From contig NZ_JAIQDE010000005.1 of NCBI RefSeq assembly GCF_020037015.1, forward strand, positions 62,001 to 126,000: a stretch of 64,000 nucleotides of DNA, written 5' to 3'. The notes beneath the pieces are model-generated. The model was not told where the DNA came from. It worked only from the letters and a program-made list of their open reading frames with translations, and did not search any database. The translations under genes and the position numbers were made by a program. The first letter of the stretch is position 1. Each line of letters starts with the position of its first letter. This stretch comes from Corallococcus sp. AS-1-6. Lineage in GTDB: Bacteria > Myxococcota > Myxococcia > Myxococcales > Myxococcaceae. Below are positions 1-10,629 of the stretch, one piece after another.

Positions 1-1
1 G

Positions 2-1519
2 GGCACGCCCATCGCGAACCGCCGCCACGCGGAGACCGAGGGCCTCATCGGCTTCTTCGTCAACACGCTGGTCCTCCGCGCGCGCTTCACCCAGGACCTG
101 TCGTTCCGGAAGGTCCTCGCGCAGGTGCGCGCGACCACGCTCGGCGCGTACGAACACCAGGACCTCCCCTTCGAGCGGCTGGTGGACGCGCTCCAGCCCG
201 AGCGCGACCTGGGCCGCACCCCGCTCTTCCAGGTCCTCTTCGCGCTGCACAACACGCCGGAGCCGGAGGTCGCCCTCCCGGGCCTGACGCTGAAGGCGGT
301 GGAGGTCACTCCCACGGCGGCGAAGTTCGATCTGGACCTGGCCCTCACGCGGCAGCCGGACGGCTTCCAGGGCGCGCTCACGTACAGCACGGACCTCTTC
401 GACGCCGCCACGGTCCAGCGGCTGATGGAGCGCTGGAGCACGCTGCTGGAGACGGTCCTCGCCGCGCCCGACGCGGTCCTGGACCGGGGGCCGCTGCTGA
501 CGGAGGACGAGCTTCGCCGGATGCACCTCCCGGAGGCCCCGGCCTCCCGTCCTTCCGGAACCCCGGAGGTGGCCCCTCGCGACGACCTGGAGCGGGAGCT
601 GGTGGCGCTCTGGGAGGAGCTGCTGGGCGTCCGGCCCATCGGCGTGACGCGTCCGTTCTTCGACCTGGGCGGTCACTCCCTGCTCGCCGTGAAGCTGATG
701 GCGCGCATCCGGGAGCGCTTCCAGCGCGAGCTGCCCCTGGCCGCCCTCTTCCAGGCGCCCACGGTGGAGGCGCTGGCCCGGCTGCTGCGTCAGGCGCCCC
801 TGGTCTTCTCCCCGCTCGTGCCCATCCAGCGCGAGGGCTCGCGGCGGCCCTTCTTCTGCGTCCACCCGGTGGGCGGCAACGTGCTCGCGTACGCGGCGTT
901 GGCGAAGCAACTGGGCCCGGAGCAACCCTTCTACGGGCTCCAGTCCCAGGGGCTCGATGGAAGCCGTCCGCCGCTCGACACGGTGGAGGCGATGGCGGCG
1001 CTCTACGTGAACGCCGTGCGCACCGTGCAGCCCCACGGCCCCTACCGGCTGGGCGGCTGGTCCATGGGAGGCGTCGTGGCCTTCGAGATGGCGCGCCAGC
1101 TCCAGGCCCGGGGCGAGACCGTGGAGCTCGTGGCGCTCATCGATGCCAGCCCCGCGACGGATGACCGCGTGCCGCTCGACGTGGACGACGAAGGACAGGT
1201 GGCCGCGCTGTTCGAGCTCGACCAGGGCCAGCTCGCGACGCCGGAAGCGGCCACTGCGGCAGGGCGCACGCTCCTGCACGTCTTCACCCGCAACCTGCGC
1301 GCGCTGAAACACCACCGTCCTGGAACGTTCACCGGCCGCGTCCTCCTGCTCCAGGCGGGCGATGCCCCGGCGCGCGGGGACGACGGCTGGAGCGCGCATG
1401 TCCACGGCGAGCTGACGCGCGAGGTCCTCCCGGGCACGCACTACACCCTGCTGCGCTCCCCCTACGTCGAGCGGCTCGCGGAGCGGTTGACGGAGGCGCT
1501 CCAGGGCGCGTCCCGGTAG
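2..1519 (+). CDS. Nonribosomal peptide synthetase, C-terminal part (C-PCP-TE), 5' truncated by window edge
   Basis: The reading frame is open from base 2, so the gene starts upstream; 505 residues are visible. The first part is the end of a condensation domain: GTPIANRR followed by [13 protein letters not shown], then [11 protein letters not shown] and RTPLFQVLF (C6/C7-type cores). A peptidyl carrier domain follows with [12 protein letters not shown]; its phosphopantetheine Ser codon is at 677-679. The last 220 or so residues are a type I thioesterase with GWSMGG (nucleophile Ser codon at 1061-1063) and a C-terminal GTHYTLL His. The protein should condense the last amino acid and release the finished peptide. 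There is no adenylation domain in the visible part, so that domain must lie upstream or be supplied in trans. No tailoring genes follow it here. Confidence 0.95.
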   Translation, partial: GTPIANRRHAETEGLIGFFVNTLVLRARFTQDLSFRKVLAQVRATTLGAYEHQDLPFERLVDALQPERDLGRTPLFQVLFALHNTPEPEVALPGLTLKAVEVTPTAAKFDLDLALTRQPDGFQGALTYSTDLFDAATVQRLMERWSTLLETVLAAPDAVLDRGPLLTEDELRRMHLPEAPASRPSGTPEVAPRDDLERELVALWEELLGVRPIGVTRPFFDLGGHSLLAVKLMARIRERFQRELPLAALFQAPTVEALARLLRQAPLVFSPLVPIQREGSRRPFFCVHPVGGNVLAYAALAKQLGPEQPFYGLQSQGLDGSRPPLDTVEAMAALYVNAVRTVQPHGPYRLGGWSMGGVVAFEMARQLQARGETVELVALIDASPATDDRVPLDVDDEGQVAALFELDQGQLATPEAATAAGRTLLHVFTRNLRALKHHRPGTFTGRVLLLQAGDAPARGDDGWSAHVHGELTREVLPGTHYTLLRSPYVERLAERLTEALQGASR

Positions 1520-1753
1520 GCCGGTGCGCCCTCCGCCATGTCCGTGGAGGGCCCTGAGGGGGCATGACAGGCCGCCTCCTCGGAGGAGCCTGCGCGCGTG
1601 CCAGGACTGGCACGTTCGCGGCGCGGCCACGTCCTGTGGCGGGCCGGGTTCGCACGTAACGCCCCGGAATCCCGACGAAGCGGCCCTGGCGGCCCGCGTG
1701 GCCCCGACCTTGCCATGGGAAGGCCTCGCAACCCTTCACCGGAGCCCCGCATC

Positions 1754-3103
<1,350 letters not shown>

Positions 3104-3106
3104 CGT

Positions 3107-3931
3107 TCAGGGCGACGGCTCCAGCCCCGCGCCGGGCTTCACCAGCACGGCGCGGGAGTAGGCCATGAGGAAGCCCAGGCGCATGGCGTTGCGCTCCGTG
3201 GGGATGCCGGGCGAGGACATGATGGCCGCCAGGTCGCTGCCCTTCTCCTGCCCCCGCGCCAGCCGCGCGGCGATGAGCGCCTGCTGCACGCCGAGCCGCC
3301 GGTAAGCGGGCAGCACCGAGGTGCCGAACAGCGAGGTGAGCCCGTCGCTCACCTCGCAACTGCCGGCCCCCACCGGCACGCCGTCGAGCCACGCCATGTA
3401 CGAGTCCGAGGCGGGGTTGCGCGCGGCCTTCAGGCCCATCTCCAGGAAGACCTCCGGCATCGACTCGCCCTCCGGGACGAAGCCGCTGCCGGCGACGTCC
3501 ACGAACCGGCGCACCGCCGCGTCGTCGGACGGGTCGACCCGCTCGACGCGCAGCCCGGCGGGAGCGCCGCGGACCAGCGTCGACAGGTCCTCCCCGGCAT
3601 GCAGCGGCCGGTACAGCACGGTCTCGAACTCGCGCAGCACGAAGCCCCGGTCCGCCAGCCCCTTGAGCAGGGACTGGGGCGCGAAGGGGCTCAGCTCCGC
3701 CTTGGGCTCCACGCCGCGCGACGCGAAGAAGTCCACCAGCGCGTCCAGCTCCGCGTCCGTGACGTTTCGCTCGAAGCCGTAGCCGCACGACTTGTTGATG
3801 TACGAGCCCACGCCGCCGAACGCCATCCAGCCGTCCGCGAGCGGCGCGGAGGCCGTCGACAGCGCCACCGCGGAGGTGGCCTGCTTGCGTTCGAACCGCC
3901 GGGCGATCTCCACCAGGTTCACGTCGTTCAT
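3107..3931 (-). CDS. GNAT family N-acetyltransferase
   Basis: 274 residues, convergent with the GON lipoprotein and ending 3 bases after it. The C-terminal half (about residues 125-270) has the GNAT plan: an SYMAWLDGVPVGAG strand pair, LFGTSVLPAYRRLGVQQALI (acetyl-CoA pyrophosphate loop, variant of R/QxxGxG/A), then the closing IPTERNAMRLGF and AYSRAVLVK. The N-terminal half resembles the extended region of GNATs with a duplicated or degenerate domain. Substrate unknown. The ATG is at 3929-3931. Confidence 0.8.
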   Translation of the reverse strand: MNDVNLVEIARRFERKQATSAVALSTASAPLADGWMAFGGVGSYINKSCGYGFERNVTDAELDALVDFFASRGVEPKAELSPFAPQSLLKGLADRGFVLREFETVLYRPLHAGEDLSTLVRGAPAGLRVERVDPSDDAAVRRFVDVAGSGFVPEGESMPEVFLEMGLKAARNPASDSYMAWLDGVPVGAGSCEVSDGLTSLFGTSVLPAYRRLGVQQALIAARLARGQEKGSDLAAIMSSPGIPTERNAMRLGFLMAYSRAVLVKPGAGLEPSP

Positions 3932-3980
3932 CCGCCCCGTTTACACCGGAGCGGTCCGCCGCGTCAGCGCGCCGAGGCGC

Positions 3981-4706
3981 TCACCCCGGTCCGTTTCCCT
4001 GGCGCGGCGAGGGCGAGGACAGCAGGCCATCCAGCGCACCGTAGGCGTAGAGCGCCGCGAAGGCATAGGCCCCCACGAGGTAGGAGACGTTGAAGGCCCG
4101 GGCCGTGGGCGCGTCCTGGGCCGAGTAGCGGCCGTCCGGGCCGCGCAGGGACAGGGCCACGCCCAGGGAGACCGCGGACACGGCGAACGCCGTGCCCTGC
4201 CCTACCGCGAGCACGGTGCCCTTGGAGCGTTGGCCGTGCACGAAGTGGCCCACGCCGAACGGCACCAGGTACCAGCCTTGGGAGGCCGGGCGGGATTCGA
4301 CGAGGACGGGAGCGGCGGTGGAGGTCGCGGTCGCGGGCAGGAGCACGGGCGGCCGGAGCCGGGCCGCGCGCTGGTCGATGCGATCCCGCCGCTGCGCGCG
4401 CACGCGTTCGATGAAGGCGATGAAGTCCGGCGGATACACCAGGGGGTCCAGCTTCGCGTCGGGGTCGAGCGCGAGCCCCTCCACGGCCTCGCGCTCCGCT
4501 CGGGGGAGGTCCTCCTGGGCGTGGAGTGTCGCCGCGAGCAGCAGGTGGGCTTCGGCCTCGTCCTGGGGACGGGAGAGCCGGGAGGGCTGGAGCAGGGCCT
4601 CCAGCGCGGCGCGGGCGCGGGGCAGGTCGCCGGACTGGTAGGCCTCACGAGCAGGGCCCAATGGGGACGAAGCCGCGAGCAGCAGGGCGACGATGGCGGT
4701 CTTCAT
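3981..4706 (-). CDS. Secreted/membrane protein with TPR-like N-terminal region, partner of the PEGA kinase
   Basis: 241 residues. A short hydrophobic start (KTAIVALLLAAS) is followed by an alpha-helical TPR-like stretch (AREAYQSGDLPRARAALEALL, LLLAATLHAQEDLPRAEREAVEGLALDP), a DPLVYPPDFIAFIERVR segment often seen in myxobacterial envelope proteins, and two to three hydrophobic segments (around WYLVPFGVGHF, LAVGQGTAFAVSAVSLGVAL and AFAALYAYGAL). It overlaps the upstream kinase gene by 4 bases (ATGA), so the two are translationally coupled. Probably an inner-membrane or periplasmic partner of the kinase; exact role unknown. Confidence 0.7.
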   Translation of the reverse strand: MKTAIVALLLAASSPLGPAREAYQSGDLPRARAALEALLQPSRLSRPQDEAEAHLLLAATLHAQEDLPRAEREAVEGLALDPDAKLDPLVYPPDFIAFIERVRAQRRDRIDQRAARLRPPVLLPATATSTAAPVLVESRPASQGWYLVPFGVGHFVHGQRSKGTVLAVGQGTAFAVSAVSLGVALSLRGPDGRYSAQDAPTARAFNVSYLVGAYAFAALYAYGALDGLLSSPSPRQGNGPG

Positions 4707-6853
4707 GGAGCGGCCCCCAGCACGACCGTGGTGCGGGACCCCGCCACCGCGTCGAGCGATTGCCTCAGCACGTTGCCTCCGGGGTCGCGGGCGGACAGGA
4801 GGTGTCCTCCGTGGGAGAGCCGCAAGGGGGCGTGAAGCGGGGCCACGCCCACCTCCACGCCGTCGACGAAGACGCGGGAGGCCGCGGGCGCGACGATGGT
4901 GACCTCCGCGTCGCGCACCTGGAGGGAGACTTCACGGAAGACGGCAGCGCCGGCGGCCACTTCGAGGACCTCCTCGACGGGCTCGCATAAGGGGTTGGCG
5001 AAGCGGATCCGGTGGGCGCCGGGAGACAGCCGCAGCGAGCGGAGCCGCGGGGTGTAGCCCCGGCTCTGACCGTCGACGAACACCTCGGCCCAGGGGCGGG
5101 TCACGACCGTGAGCGTCGCGAAGTCCGGGGCCTCCGGCACGCGAACCGGCAGCTCCGTGCCGCTCACGGGCCGTTGCGAGGAGTCCTGGGCGGGGCGAGC
5201 CAGCGGCGCTGGCGCTGCCAGAGAAGACCTGCCCGGAGCATCCGGACGCGCGGCCCGGGCCGGCGTCCCGGCTGTCGCCTGATTCAAGGGACGCGAAGGT
5301 CTCACCGCTGAATCAAGGCGGGCGACAGCCACGGGCGCGGCGGAGTCCCCGTTTGTAGCAGGCAGGCCAGTGCCATTCGGATGCCCGGCCGAGGCAGCCG
5401 TTGTCGCAGCAGAGTCGGCACCGGGTATGAGCGCAGCGGAGGCACCCGGCTTTGCACGCGAGCCCGTAGCGAACGCTGCAGAGGCATCCGACTTTGCAGG
5501 CGAGCCCGTAGCGAGCGCGGCGGAGGCACCCGACGCCGCAGGCGTGTCCGGAGAGTGCGCGGCCGAGGCATCCGACGTCGCTGGCACGCCCCCGGCGGTC
5601 GCACGAGGTACGGCGGTCAGCACCGTTGCATCCGCCTCCGTCGCGGATGCGGGCACCGGCCCTGTGGCCCCTGTCGAAGTCCTGGCTTCACTCGCGCGCC
5701 AGGCCCACGCTCCCAGCCCGCCCAACAGCCCCGCGATAACCACGCCCGTCAGGAACGGCCGCTTGTGCTCCGCCCACGAGCGCGGGAACGCATCCCACGC
5801 TCGCCGGCCGAGCCCCTTCTTCATGGGCCGCGAGCGCAGGAGCGCCAGCACCTCGGGGGCTCCGGGCCGGAGCGCCAACGCGGCGTTGAGGCACCGAGCC
5901 GCCTGGGCGCCCTGCCCCGCCGCGAGCAGCGCACGCCCTTCGCCCATCAGCCGCTGGAACCGGTCCTCGCGCCAGCGGAGCACGGAGGACTCCGGAGCCT
6001 CGAAGAAGGCCCTTGACGCCTCTGCGGGCGCCCCGACCCACGGCCGCAGCACCGCCTCCAGCTCATGCGCCAGCGCCCCACCATTCTCGGGCCTGTCACG
6101 CGCATCCCGGGCAAGACACCGTGCGACCAGCGTCGACAAGGACACAGGCGTGCCCGGCGCGGCCTCCACCAACAGCGGCGCATCGCGGGTCATCACCGAG
6201 ACCGCCAGCCGGGCGCTGCCCTCCCCCGCATGCGGCGTCGTACCGGTGCACAGCTCGAACAACACGACGCCCACCGCGTAGACGTCCGACGCCGGGGACC
6301 ACGCCCCGGTATCGATGCGCTCCGGCGCCATGTACCCCAGCGAGCCGATGACGGCGCCAGTGCTCGTCAGCCGGACCCGGTCCGCCAGCGCGGCGATGCC
6401 GAAGTCCGCGAGCTTCAGCGGCCCCCCATGCGCCACGAGCACGTTCTCCGGCTTGACGTCCCGGTGCACCACCCCGCGCGCATGCGCCGCGTCCAGCGCC
6501 CGGGCCAGCTCCCAGCCCAGCAGCGCGACGGCCTCCGGCGGCACGGGAGCCAGGCGCCGCGCCAACTCGCGCAGGTTCACACCCTGCACCCATTCACAGA
6601 CAAGGAACGGCCCGCGCACGGCGTCCTCGCCAAAGTCATGCACCGCCAGGACATTGGGGTGCTGGAGCGACGCCACCACCTCCGCCTCCTGGCGGAAGCG
6701 TTCGGTGAAGCGGGCATCCAGACCCGGGTGCAGCACCTTCACCGCCACGCGGCGGGACAGCCGGAGGTCGAGGGCGAGGAAGACCGTCGCCATCCCACCC
6801 CGCCCCAACTCCTGCTCCAACTGGTAGCGGCCGGCCAGCAGTTCGCCCGTCAT
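4703..6853 (-). CDS. Membrane Ser/Thr protein kinase with C-terminal PEGA repeats
   Basis: 716 residues. The kinase domain occupies about residues 10-275 with all key elements: G17-R-G19-G-M-A-T-V glycine loop, K39 in VAVK, HRDVKPEN with D132, DFG with D150, and the APE motif in YMAPERI. One transmembrane helix lies near residue 375 (FLTGVVIAGLLGGLGAWAW). A long Ala/Ser/Thr-rich extracytoplasmic linker with 14-residue repeats follows, then two PEGA-like beta repeats (ATLTVVTRPWAEVFVDGQSRG from about residue 575 and VTIVAPAASRVFVDGVEVG). PEGA modules are thought to sit at the envelope, so this is a likely envelope-sensing signalling kinase. It overlaps the downstream gene by 4 bases. Confidence 0.93.
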   Translation of the reverse strand: MTGELLAGRYQLEQELGRGGMATVFLALDLRLSRRVAVKVLHPGLDARFTERFRQEAEVVASLQHPNVLAVHDFGEDAVRGPFLVCEWVQGVNLRELARRLAPVPPEAVALLGWELARALDAAHARGVVHRDVKPENVLVAHGGPLKLADFGIAALADRVRLTSTGAVIGSLGYMAPERIDTGAWSPASDVYAVGVVLFELCTGTTPHAGEGSARLAVSVMTRDAPLLVEAAPGTPVSLSTLVARCLARDARDRPENGGALAHELEAVLRPWVGAPAEASRAFFEAPESSVLRWREDRFQRLMGEGRALLAAGQGAQAARCLNAALALRPGAPEVLALLRSRPMKKGLGRRAWDAFPRSWAEHKRPFLTGVVIAGLLGGLGAWAWRASEARTSTGATGPVPASATEADATVLTAVPRATAGGVPATSDASAAHSPDTPAASGASAALATGSPAKSDASAAFATGSRAKPGASAALIPGADSAATTAASAGHPNGTGLPATNGDSAAPVAVARLDSAVRPSRPLNQATAGTPARAARPDAPGRSSLAAPAPLARPAQDSSQRPVSGTELPVRVPEAPDFATLTVVTRPWAEVFVDGQSRGYTPRLRSLRLSPGAHRIRFANPLCEPVEEVLEVAAGAAVFREVSLQVRDAEVTIVAPAASRVFVDGVEVGVAPLHAPLRLSHGGHLLSARDPGGNVLRQSLDAVAGSRTTVVLGAAP
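5431..5598. repeat. 42-bp tandem repeat inside the kinase linker
   Basis: A landmark GAGGCA recurs at 5439, 5481, 5523 and 5565, an exact 42-bp period. Each unit encodes 14 residues in the kinase frame, visible as TGSPAKSDASAAFA, TGSRAKPGASAALI and related units. Copy number changes would stay in frame and change only the length of the extracytoplasmic spacer between membrane helix and PEGA repeats. Confidence 0.8.
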
Positions 6854-6905
6854 CGCGCGCGCAGTCTAGGAAGCGGGATCCGCGCGATCAAACCCCGGGG
6901 TGCCC

Positions 6906-7439
6906 TCACTGCTGGCACACGCGGAGGGCGGAGCCCGGGAGCTGCACGCACGCGCCTGCCTGCCCTCCGGGACACTCCGCATCCGACCGGCAGGGTTGGT
7001 GACAGGCCTTCCCACGTCCCAGGTCCGCGCAGAAGCCGCAGCGGGCACAGTCCATGGACGTCTCGCAGAAGTCGCCCAGGTGCTCCGGGGACCGGCCCTC
7101 GCACGTCTCGACGCACAGCGACTCCGGAGCCGGTGAGCATTGGTAGCCCGTGGGGCAGCCCGGGTCGCAATCCCGTGTACAGCGCCCCTTCACGCAGTAC
7201 GCGAACGTCGAACAGGCCAGGGGGTTGGAGCAGGGCTCGGTGAGGCGGGGGCCCGGTTCGCATTCCTTGTACACGTCGGAGCAGCGCTGGCCCTCCGGAC
7301 ACTCCCGGTCCGCGGCGCAGGAGCGCGCACAGGCGTCCCCCAGACAGCCGGCGTCCACCTCCTCACGCACCTGGATGTCGAGCGGACACCCCGGGGCCAC
7401 GAGCAGGACCAGCAGCAGGAACGGGAGCGGGAAGCGCAT
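6906..7439 (-). CDS. Cysteine-rich lipoprotein
   Basis: 177 residues from the ATG at 7439, which gives MRFPLPFLLLVLLVAPGC, a signal peptide with lipobox VAPGC. The mature protein carries well over twenty cysteines in spaced pairs (CLGDACARSC, CPEGQRC, CDPGCPTGYQC, CARCGFC), as in Dickkopf/EB-like cysteine-rich modules common in secreted myxobacterial proteins. Disulfide-rich, exported to the envelope; function unknown. It sits between the kinase and the sigma54 regulator, same strand as both. Confidence 0.75.
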   Translation of the reverse strand: MRFPLPFLLLVLLVAPGCPLDIQVREEVDAGCLGDACARSCAADRECPEGQRCSDVYKECEPGPRLTEPCSNPLACSTFAYCVKGRCTRDCDPGCPTGYQCSPAPESLCVETCEGRSPEHLGDFCETSMDCARCGFCADLGRGKACHQPCRSDAECPGGQAGACVQLPGSALRVCQQ

Positions 7440-7477
7440 GGGCTCGGGACTCCTGCGAGGCGAAGGAAGGACCGTCC

Positions 7478-9202
7478 TCACTCCTCCTCCCCCAGATATC
7501 GGAACACGGAGCGCACGCCGATGCCCAGGGCCCGGGCCGCGTCCTTCTTGCTGCCTCCACTGCGGGCAATCGCCTCGCGCACGTAGCGCAGCACGAAGGC
7601 ATCACGCGCTTCATCCAGGGGCACCAGCGGCGCCGAATCCGCGGCCAGGTCCAGGTCCTCGACGCCGATGAGCTCCCCCGACGCCAGGATGGCCGCGCGC
7701 CGCACGCGGGACGCGAGTTCACGGACGTTGCCCGGGAAGGGATGCCCGCGCAGGGCCTCCGCCGCCTTCTGCGTGAAGCCCCGCGCACGCGCGCCCTGCT
7801 GCTTCAGCACATGGTGCGCGATGAGCAGCACGTCCTCGCCGCGCTCCCGCAGCGCGGGCACCTCCAGGCGCACCTCGTCCAGCCGGAAGAGGAGGTCCTC
7901 GCGAAAGGCCCCTCGGGCGACGAGCGCCTTCAACGGCTGATGCGTGGCCGCGATGACCCGCATGTCGACCCTGCGGGGCCGGTGCTCCCCCAGCCGCGTC
8001 ACCTCGTGCTCCTGGACGACGCGCAGCAGGCGCGACTGGAGCGACAGCGGCATGTCTCCAATCTCATCCAGGAACAGCGTGCCCCCATCCGCCGCCTCCA
8101 CCAGCCCCGCGCGGTCGGAGATGGCACCGGAGAACGCCCCGCGAACGTGGCCGAACAGCTCACGCTCGATGAGCGACTCCGGCAGCGCCGCGCAGTTGAT
8201 GGCCACCAGCCGTCCGCGCCGGCCGCTGCGCCGGTGGAGCGCGCGGGCCACCTCCTCCTTGCCCGTGCCCGTCTCCCCCTGGATGAGCACGTGCAGGGAC
8301 GTGGGCCCCAGGCGTTCGATCCGCCGGTAGAGCTCGCGCATGGCCGGGGACTCGCCGATGAGCCCTTCGAACGTCGCCGCGGCGATCCGCTGCGTGAGGC
8401 TGTCCACCTGCGCGCGCAGCTCCGTCAGCTCCCGCGCCGTGGCCAGCAGCAGCGCCGCGAGCGACGACAACGCCATCGCCTCCTCCAGCTCACGCGTCGA
8501 GAACGGAGGACTGCCCAGGCGCCGTCCCAGGTACACCACGCACAGCGGCGCGGATCCCGCGCGAAGGGGCAGCACCAGGGCGGACGTCAACCGCAGCGCC
8601 TGGACGCTGGGGGCCCCCGCCAGCGCCGCCTCCGCCGCGACGTCCGGCACCAGCACCGGAGCCCCCGAACCCACGACCTGATCCACCAGGCTGTCCACCA
8701 CCGCCGAAGCCGGCACGGAGCCGGTGGCCGCCAGCGCCTGCCGCCGGTCCCCCTCCACCGACACCAGGAACCCCACGTCCGCGCAGGTGACGTCCGCGAT
8801 GCCGCGCAGCGCCGCCTCCAGCAGCTCCGCCGAGGGGCGCTGCACGAGCAGCCGCGAAGCGAAGTCCGTCAGCACGCCCAGGAGGCGGGACGGCGCCGGG
8901 GCAGCCTCCACGCGAACCGGCGCGTCCGAGGCGCTCAGCGTGAGCGAGGCCCTGCCCACGCTGAAGGACTCCCCGGGCTCCAGCGGCGCCAGCTCCACCC
9001 GCTTGCCGCGGACCCGGACGTCACAGTCCGCGCTGGCGGCGGACACCGTCCACCCGCGCGCGTCGCGGAACACCAGGGCATGACTGCCCTTCACCCCGGG
9101 CCCGGCGAGCACGACGTCGCACGCGGGCTCGGCCCCCACGGACACGACGGGTTTCTCCAGCGGGAAGGAACGGCCGTCCGGGAGGTTCAGGAAGAAGCGC
9201 AT
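7478..9202 (-). CDS. Sigma54-dependent transcriptional activator, FHA-GAF-AAA+-Fis
   Basis: 574 residues from the ATG at 9202 (MRFFLNLPDG); the frame is open much further upstream, but that part is antisense to the NodT gene. Order: N-terminal FHA domain (about 1-100), GAF domain (about 115-275), AAA+ core with Walker A GETGTGKE and Walker B GGTLFLDEIG, then a Fis-type helix-turn-helix (GGSKKDAARALGIGVRSVFRYL). The sigma54-contact loop reads GAFSGA instead of GAFTGA. It is the gene just downstream of the efflux operon and could control it, but FHA domains also read phospho-Thr, so a Ser/Thr kinase such as that at 4703-6853 could feed into it. Confidence 0.92.
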   Translation of the reverse strand: MRFFLNLPDGRSFPLEKPVVSVGAEPACDVVLAGPGVKGSHALVFRDARGWTVSAASADCDVRVRGKRVELAPLEPGESFSVGRASLTLSASDAPVRVEAAPAPSRLLGVLTDFASRLLVQRPSAELLEAALRGIADVTCADVGFLVSVEGDRRQALAATGSVPASAVVDSLVDQVVGSGAPVLVPDVAAEAALAGAPSVQALRLTSALVLPLRAGSAPLCVVYLGRRLGSPPFSTRELEEAMALSSLAALLLATARELTELRAQVDSLTQRIAAATFEGLIGESPAMRELYRRIERLGPTSLHVLIQGETGTGKEEVARALHRRSGRRGRLVAINCAALPESLIERELFGHVRGAFSGAISDRAGLVEAADGGTLFLDEIGDMPLSLQSRLLRVVQEHEVTRLGEHRPRRVDMRVIAATHQPLKALVARGAFREDLLFRLDEVRLEVPALRERGEDVLLIAHHVLKQQGARARGFTQKAAEALRGHPFPGNVRELASRVRRAAILASGELIGVEDLDLAADSAPLVPLDEARDAFVLRYVREAIARSGGSKKDAARALGIGVRSVFRYLGEEE

Positions 9203-9213
9203 CCGCGCCCATC

Positions 9214-10629
9214 CTACCGTCCCTCCGCGGGTGGCGGTTCCTCCCATCCCCCACCCAGCGACAGGAACAAGGCTATCTGGTCGGCCACCAACTGGGTCCG
9301 CGCGGAGGCCAGCGACGCCTCGGCGTCGGCCCGGGTGCGCTCCGCGTCGAGCACCCCCAGGAAGCTCTCCCGGCCTCCCCGGTAGAGCGCGTCGGCTTCG
9401 CGCGCGGCCTCGGCGCTGAAGTCCCGCGCGGCCGTGAGCGCGGCGACACGCTCCAGGTCCTGCGTGTACTGCGTCAGGTTGCTCTCCGTCTCCAGCAGCG
9501 CGTTGAGCACCACGCCGTCGAACTCCGCGAGCGCCCCTCGCGCGACCGCGCCCGCCTGCTCGATGCTCGCCCTGGCGACGCGGGTGTTCGGGAACGTCCA
9601 GGACAGGAGCGGCCCCAGGCTCCAGCGCAGCGTGCTGTCCTGCCCGATGGCGTTCATCAGGCCCAGGGACCCCGCGGACAGCCCGAGGTTCACCGTGGGA
9701 TAGAGGTCCGCCGTCGCCACGCCGATGCGCGCGGTCGCCGCCGCCAGCGCCCGCTCCGCCTGCCGGACATCCGGACGTCTGCGCAGCAGCGCGGCCCCGT
9801 CCCCCACCGGGATGGGGGAGGCCAGCCGTGGCGGCGTCTCGCACGCCTCCACGTCCGGAGGGAACGCCGCGGGCGGCCTGCCGCTGAGCACCGCCAGCCG
9901 CAGCAGCGCGACGCGCCGCTGCACCACCAGCGGGGGCACGTTCGCGCGAAGCACCTCCACCTGCGCCCGCGCCCGGCTCAGGTCCAGCGCCGTCCCCCGC
10001 CCCGCCTCCACCAGCCGCCGCGTCCGCTCCAGGCTCGCCTCCTGCAGCGCCAACACGCGACGCGCCACGGACAGCTCGTAGCCCACCGAGCAGACGCTCG
10101 CGTACGCCCGGGTCGTGTCCGCGGCCACCGTGATGCGCGTCAGGTCCAGCGCGGCCTGGAACGCCTCCGTCTCCGCGCGCGCCGCCTCGATGCCCCGGCG
10201 GATCCGCCCGAACAGATCCACCTGATACGACACGCCGAAGTCCACGCCGTAGGTCACCGAAGGCGCGAGGGGCGGCTCCCGGCCCACACCCACCGACGCG
10301 CCCACCGCCGAGGAAGGCAGCTTGTCGGCCCCGGCCTGCACCAGCAGCGCCCGCGCCCGCGCGAGGTTCGCCTCCGCCACCCGCAGGTCCACGTTCGACT
10401 TCAGCGACTGCCGCACCAACCCGTCCAGCACCGGGTCCTCGTACAGCCGCCACCACTCCCCTGGGACGGGCGCCACCGAGTAGTGGGGCTCCGCCGCGCC
10501 CAGGAACGCCCCGGTGGCCTCGGGCGCGTGGACGACCGCGGACGGCGGCGGCCCCCGGTAGTCAGGCCCGACGGTCGTGCAGGCGGACACCAGCAGCGCC
10601 AGTCCCGCCCACGCCCCCCGCGTGCTCAT
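9214..10629 (-). CDS. NodT/OprM-family outer-membrane efflux lipoprotein
   Basis: 471 residues. Signal peptide and lipobox (LALLVSAC), then CTTVGPDYRGPP, the typical start of mature NodT/OprM proteins. Two outer-membrane efflux repeats follow (SLKSNVDLRVAEANLARARALL in the first, AERALAAATARIGVATADLYPTVNL in the second). It forms the outer-membrane and periplasmic tunnel of a tripartite pump. The ATG overlaps the stop of the HlyD gene by 4 bases, fitting one operon. Confidence 0.93.
   Translation of the reverse strand: MSTRGAWAGLALLVSACTTVGPDYRGPPPSAVVHAPEATGAFLGAAEPHYSVAPVPGEWWRLYEDPVLDGLVRQSLKSNVDLRVAEANLARARALLVQAGADKLPSSAVGASVGVGREPPLAPSVTYGVDFGVSYQVDLFGRIRRGIEAARAETEAFQAALDLTRITVAADTTRAYASVCSVGYELSVARRVLALQEASLERTRRLVEAGRGTALDLSRARAQVEVLRANVPPLVVQRRVALLRLAVLSGRPPAAFPPDVEACETPPRLASPIPVGDGAALLRRRPDVRQAERALAAATARIGVATADLYPTVNLGLSAGSLGLMNAIGQDSTLRWSLGPLLSWTFPNTRVARASIEQAGAVARGALAEFDGVVLNALLETESNLTQYTQDLERVAALTAARDFSAEAAREADALYRGGRESFLGVLDAERTRADAEASLASARTQLVADQIALFLSLGGGWEEPPPAEGR

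Noticed and set aside
9203-10456. N-terminal extension of the FHA-GAF sigma54 activator
   Set aside because: The frame is open upstream, but the extra part is low-complexity and antisense to the NodT gene; the protein's FHA domain starts properly at the ATG at 9202.
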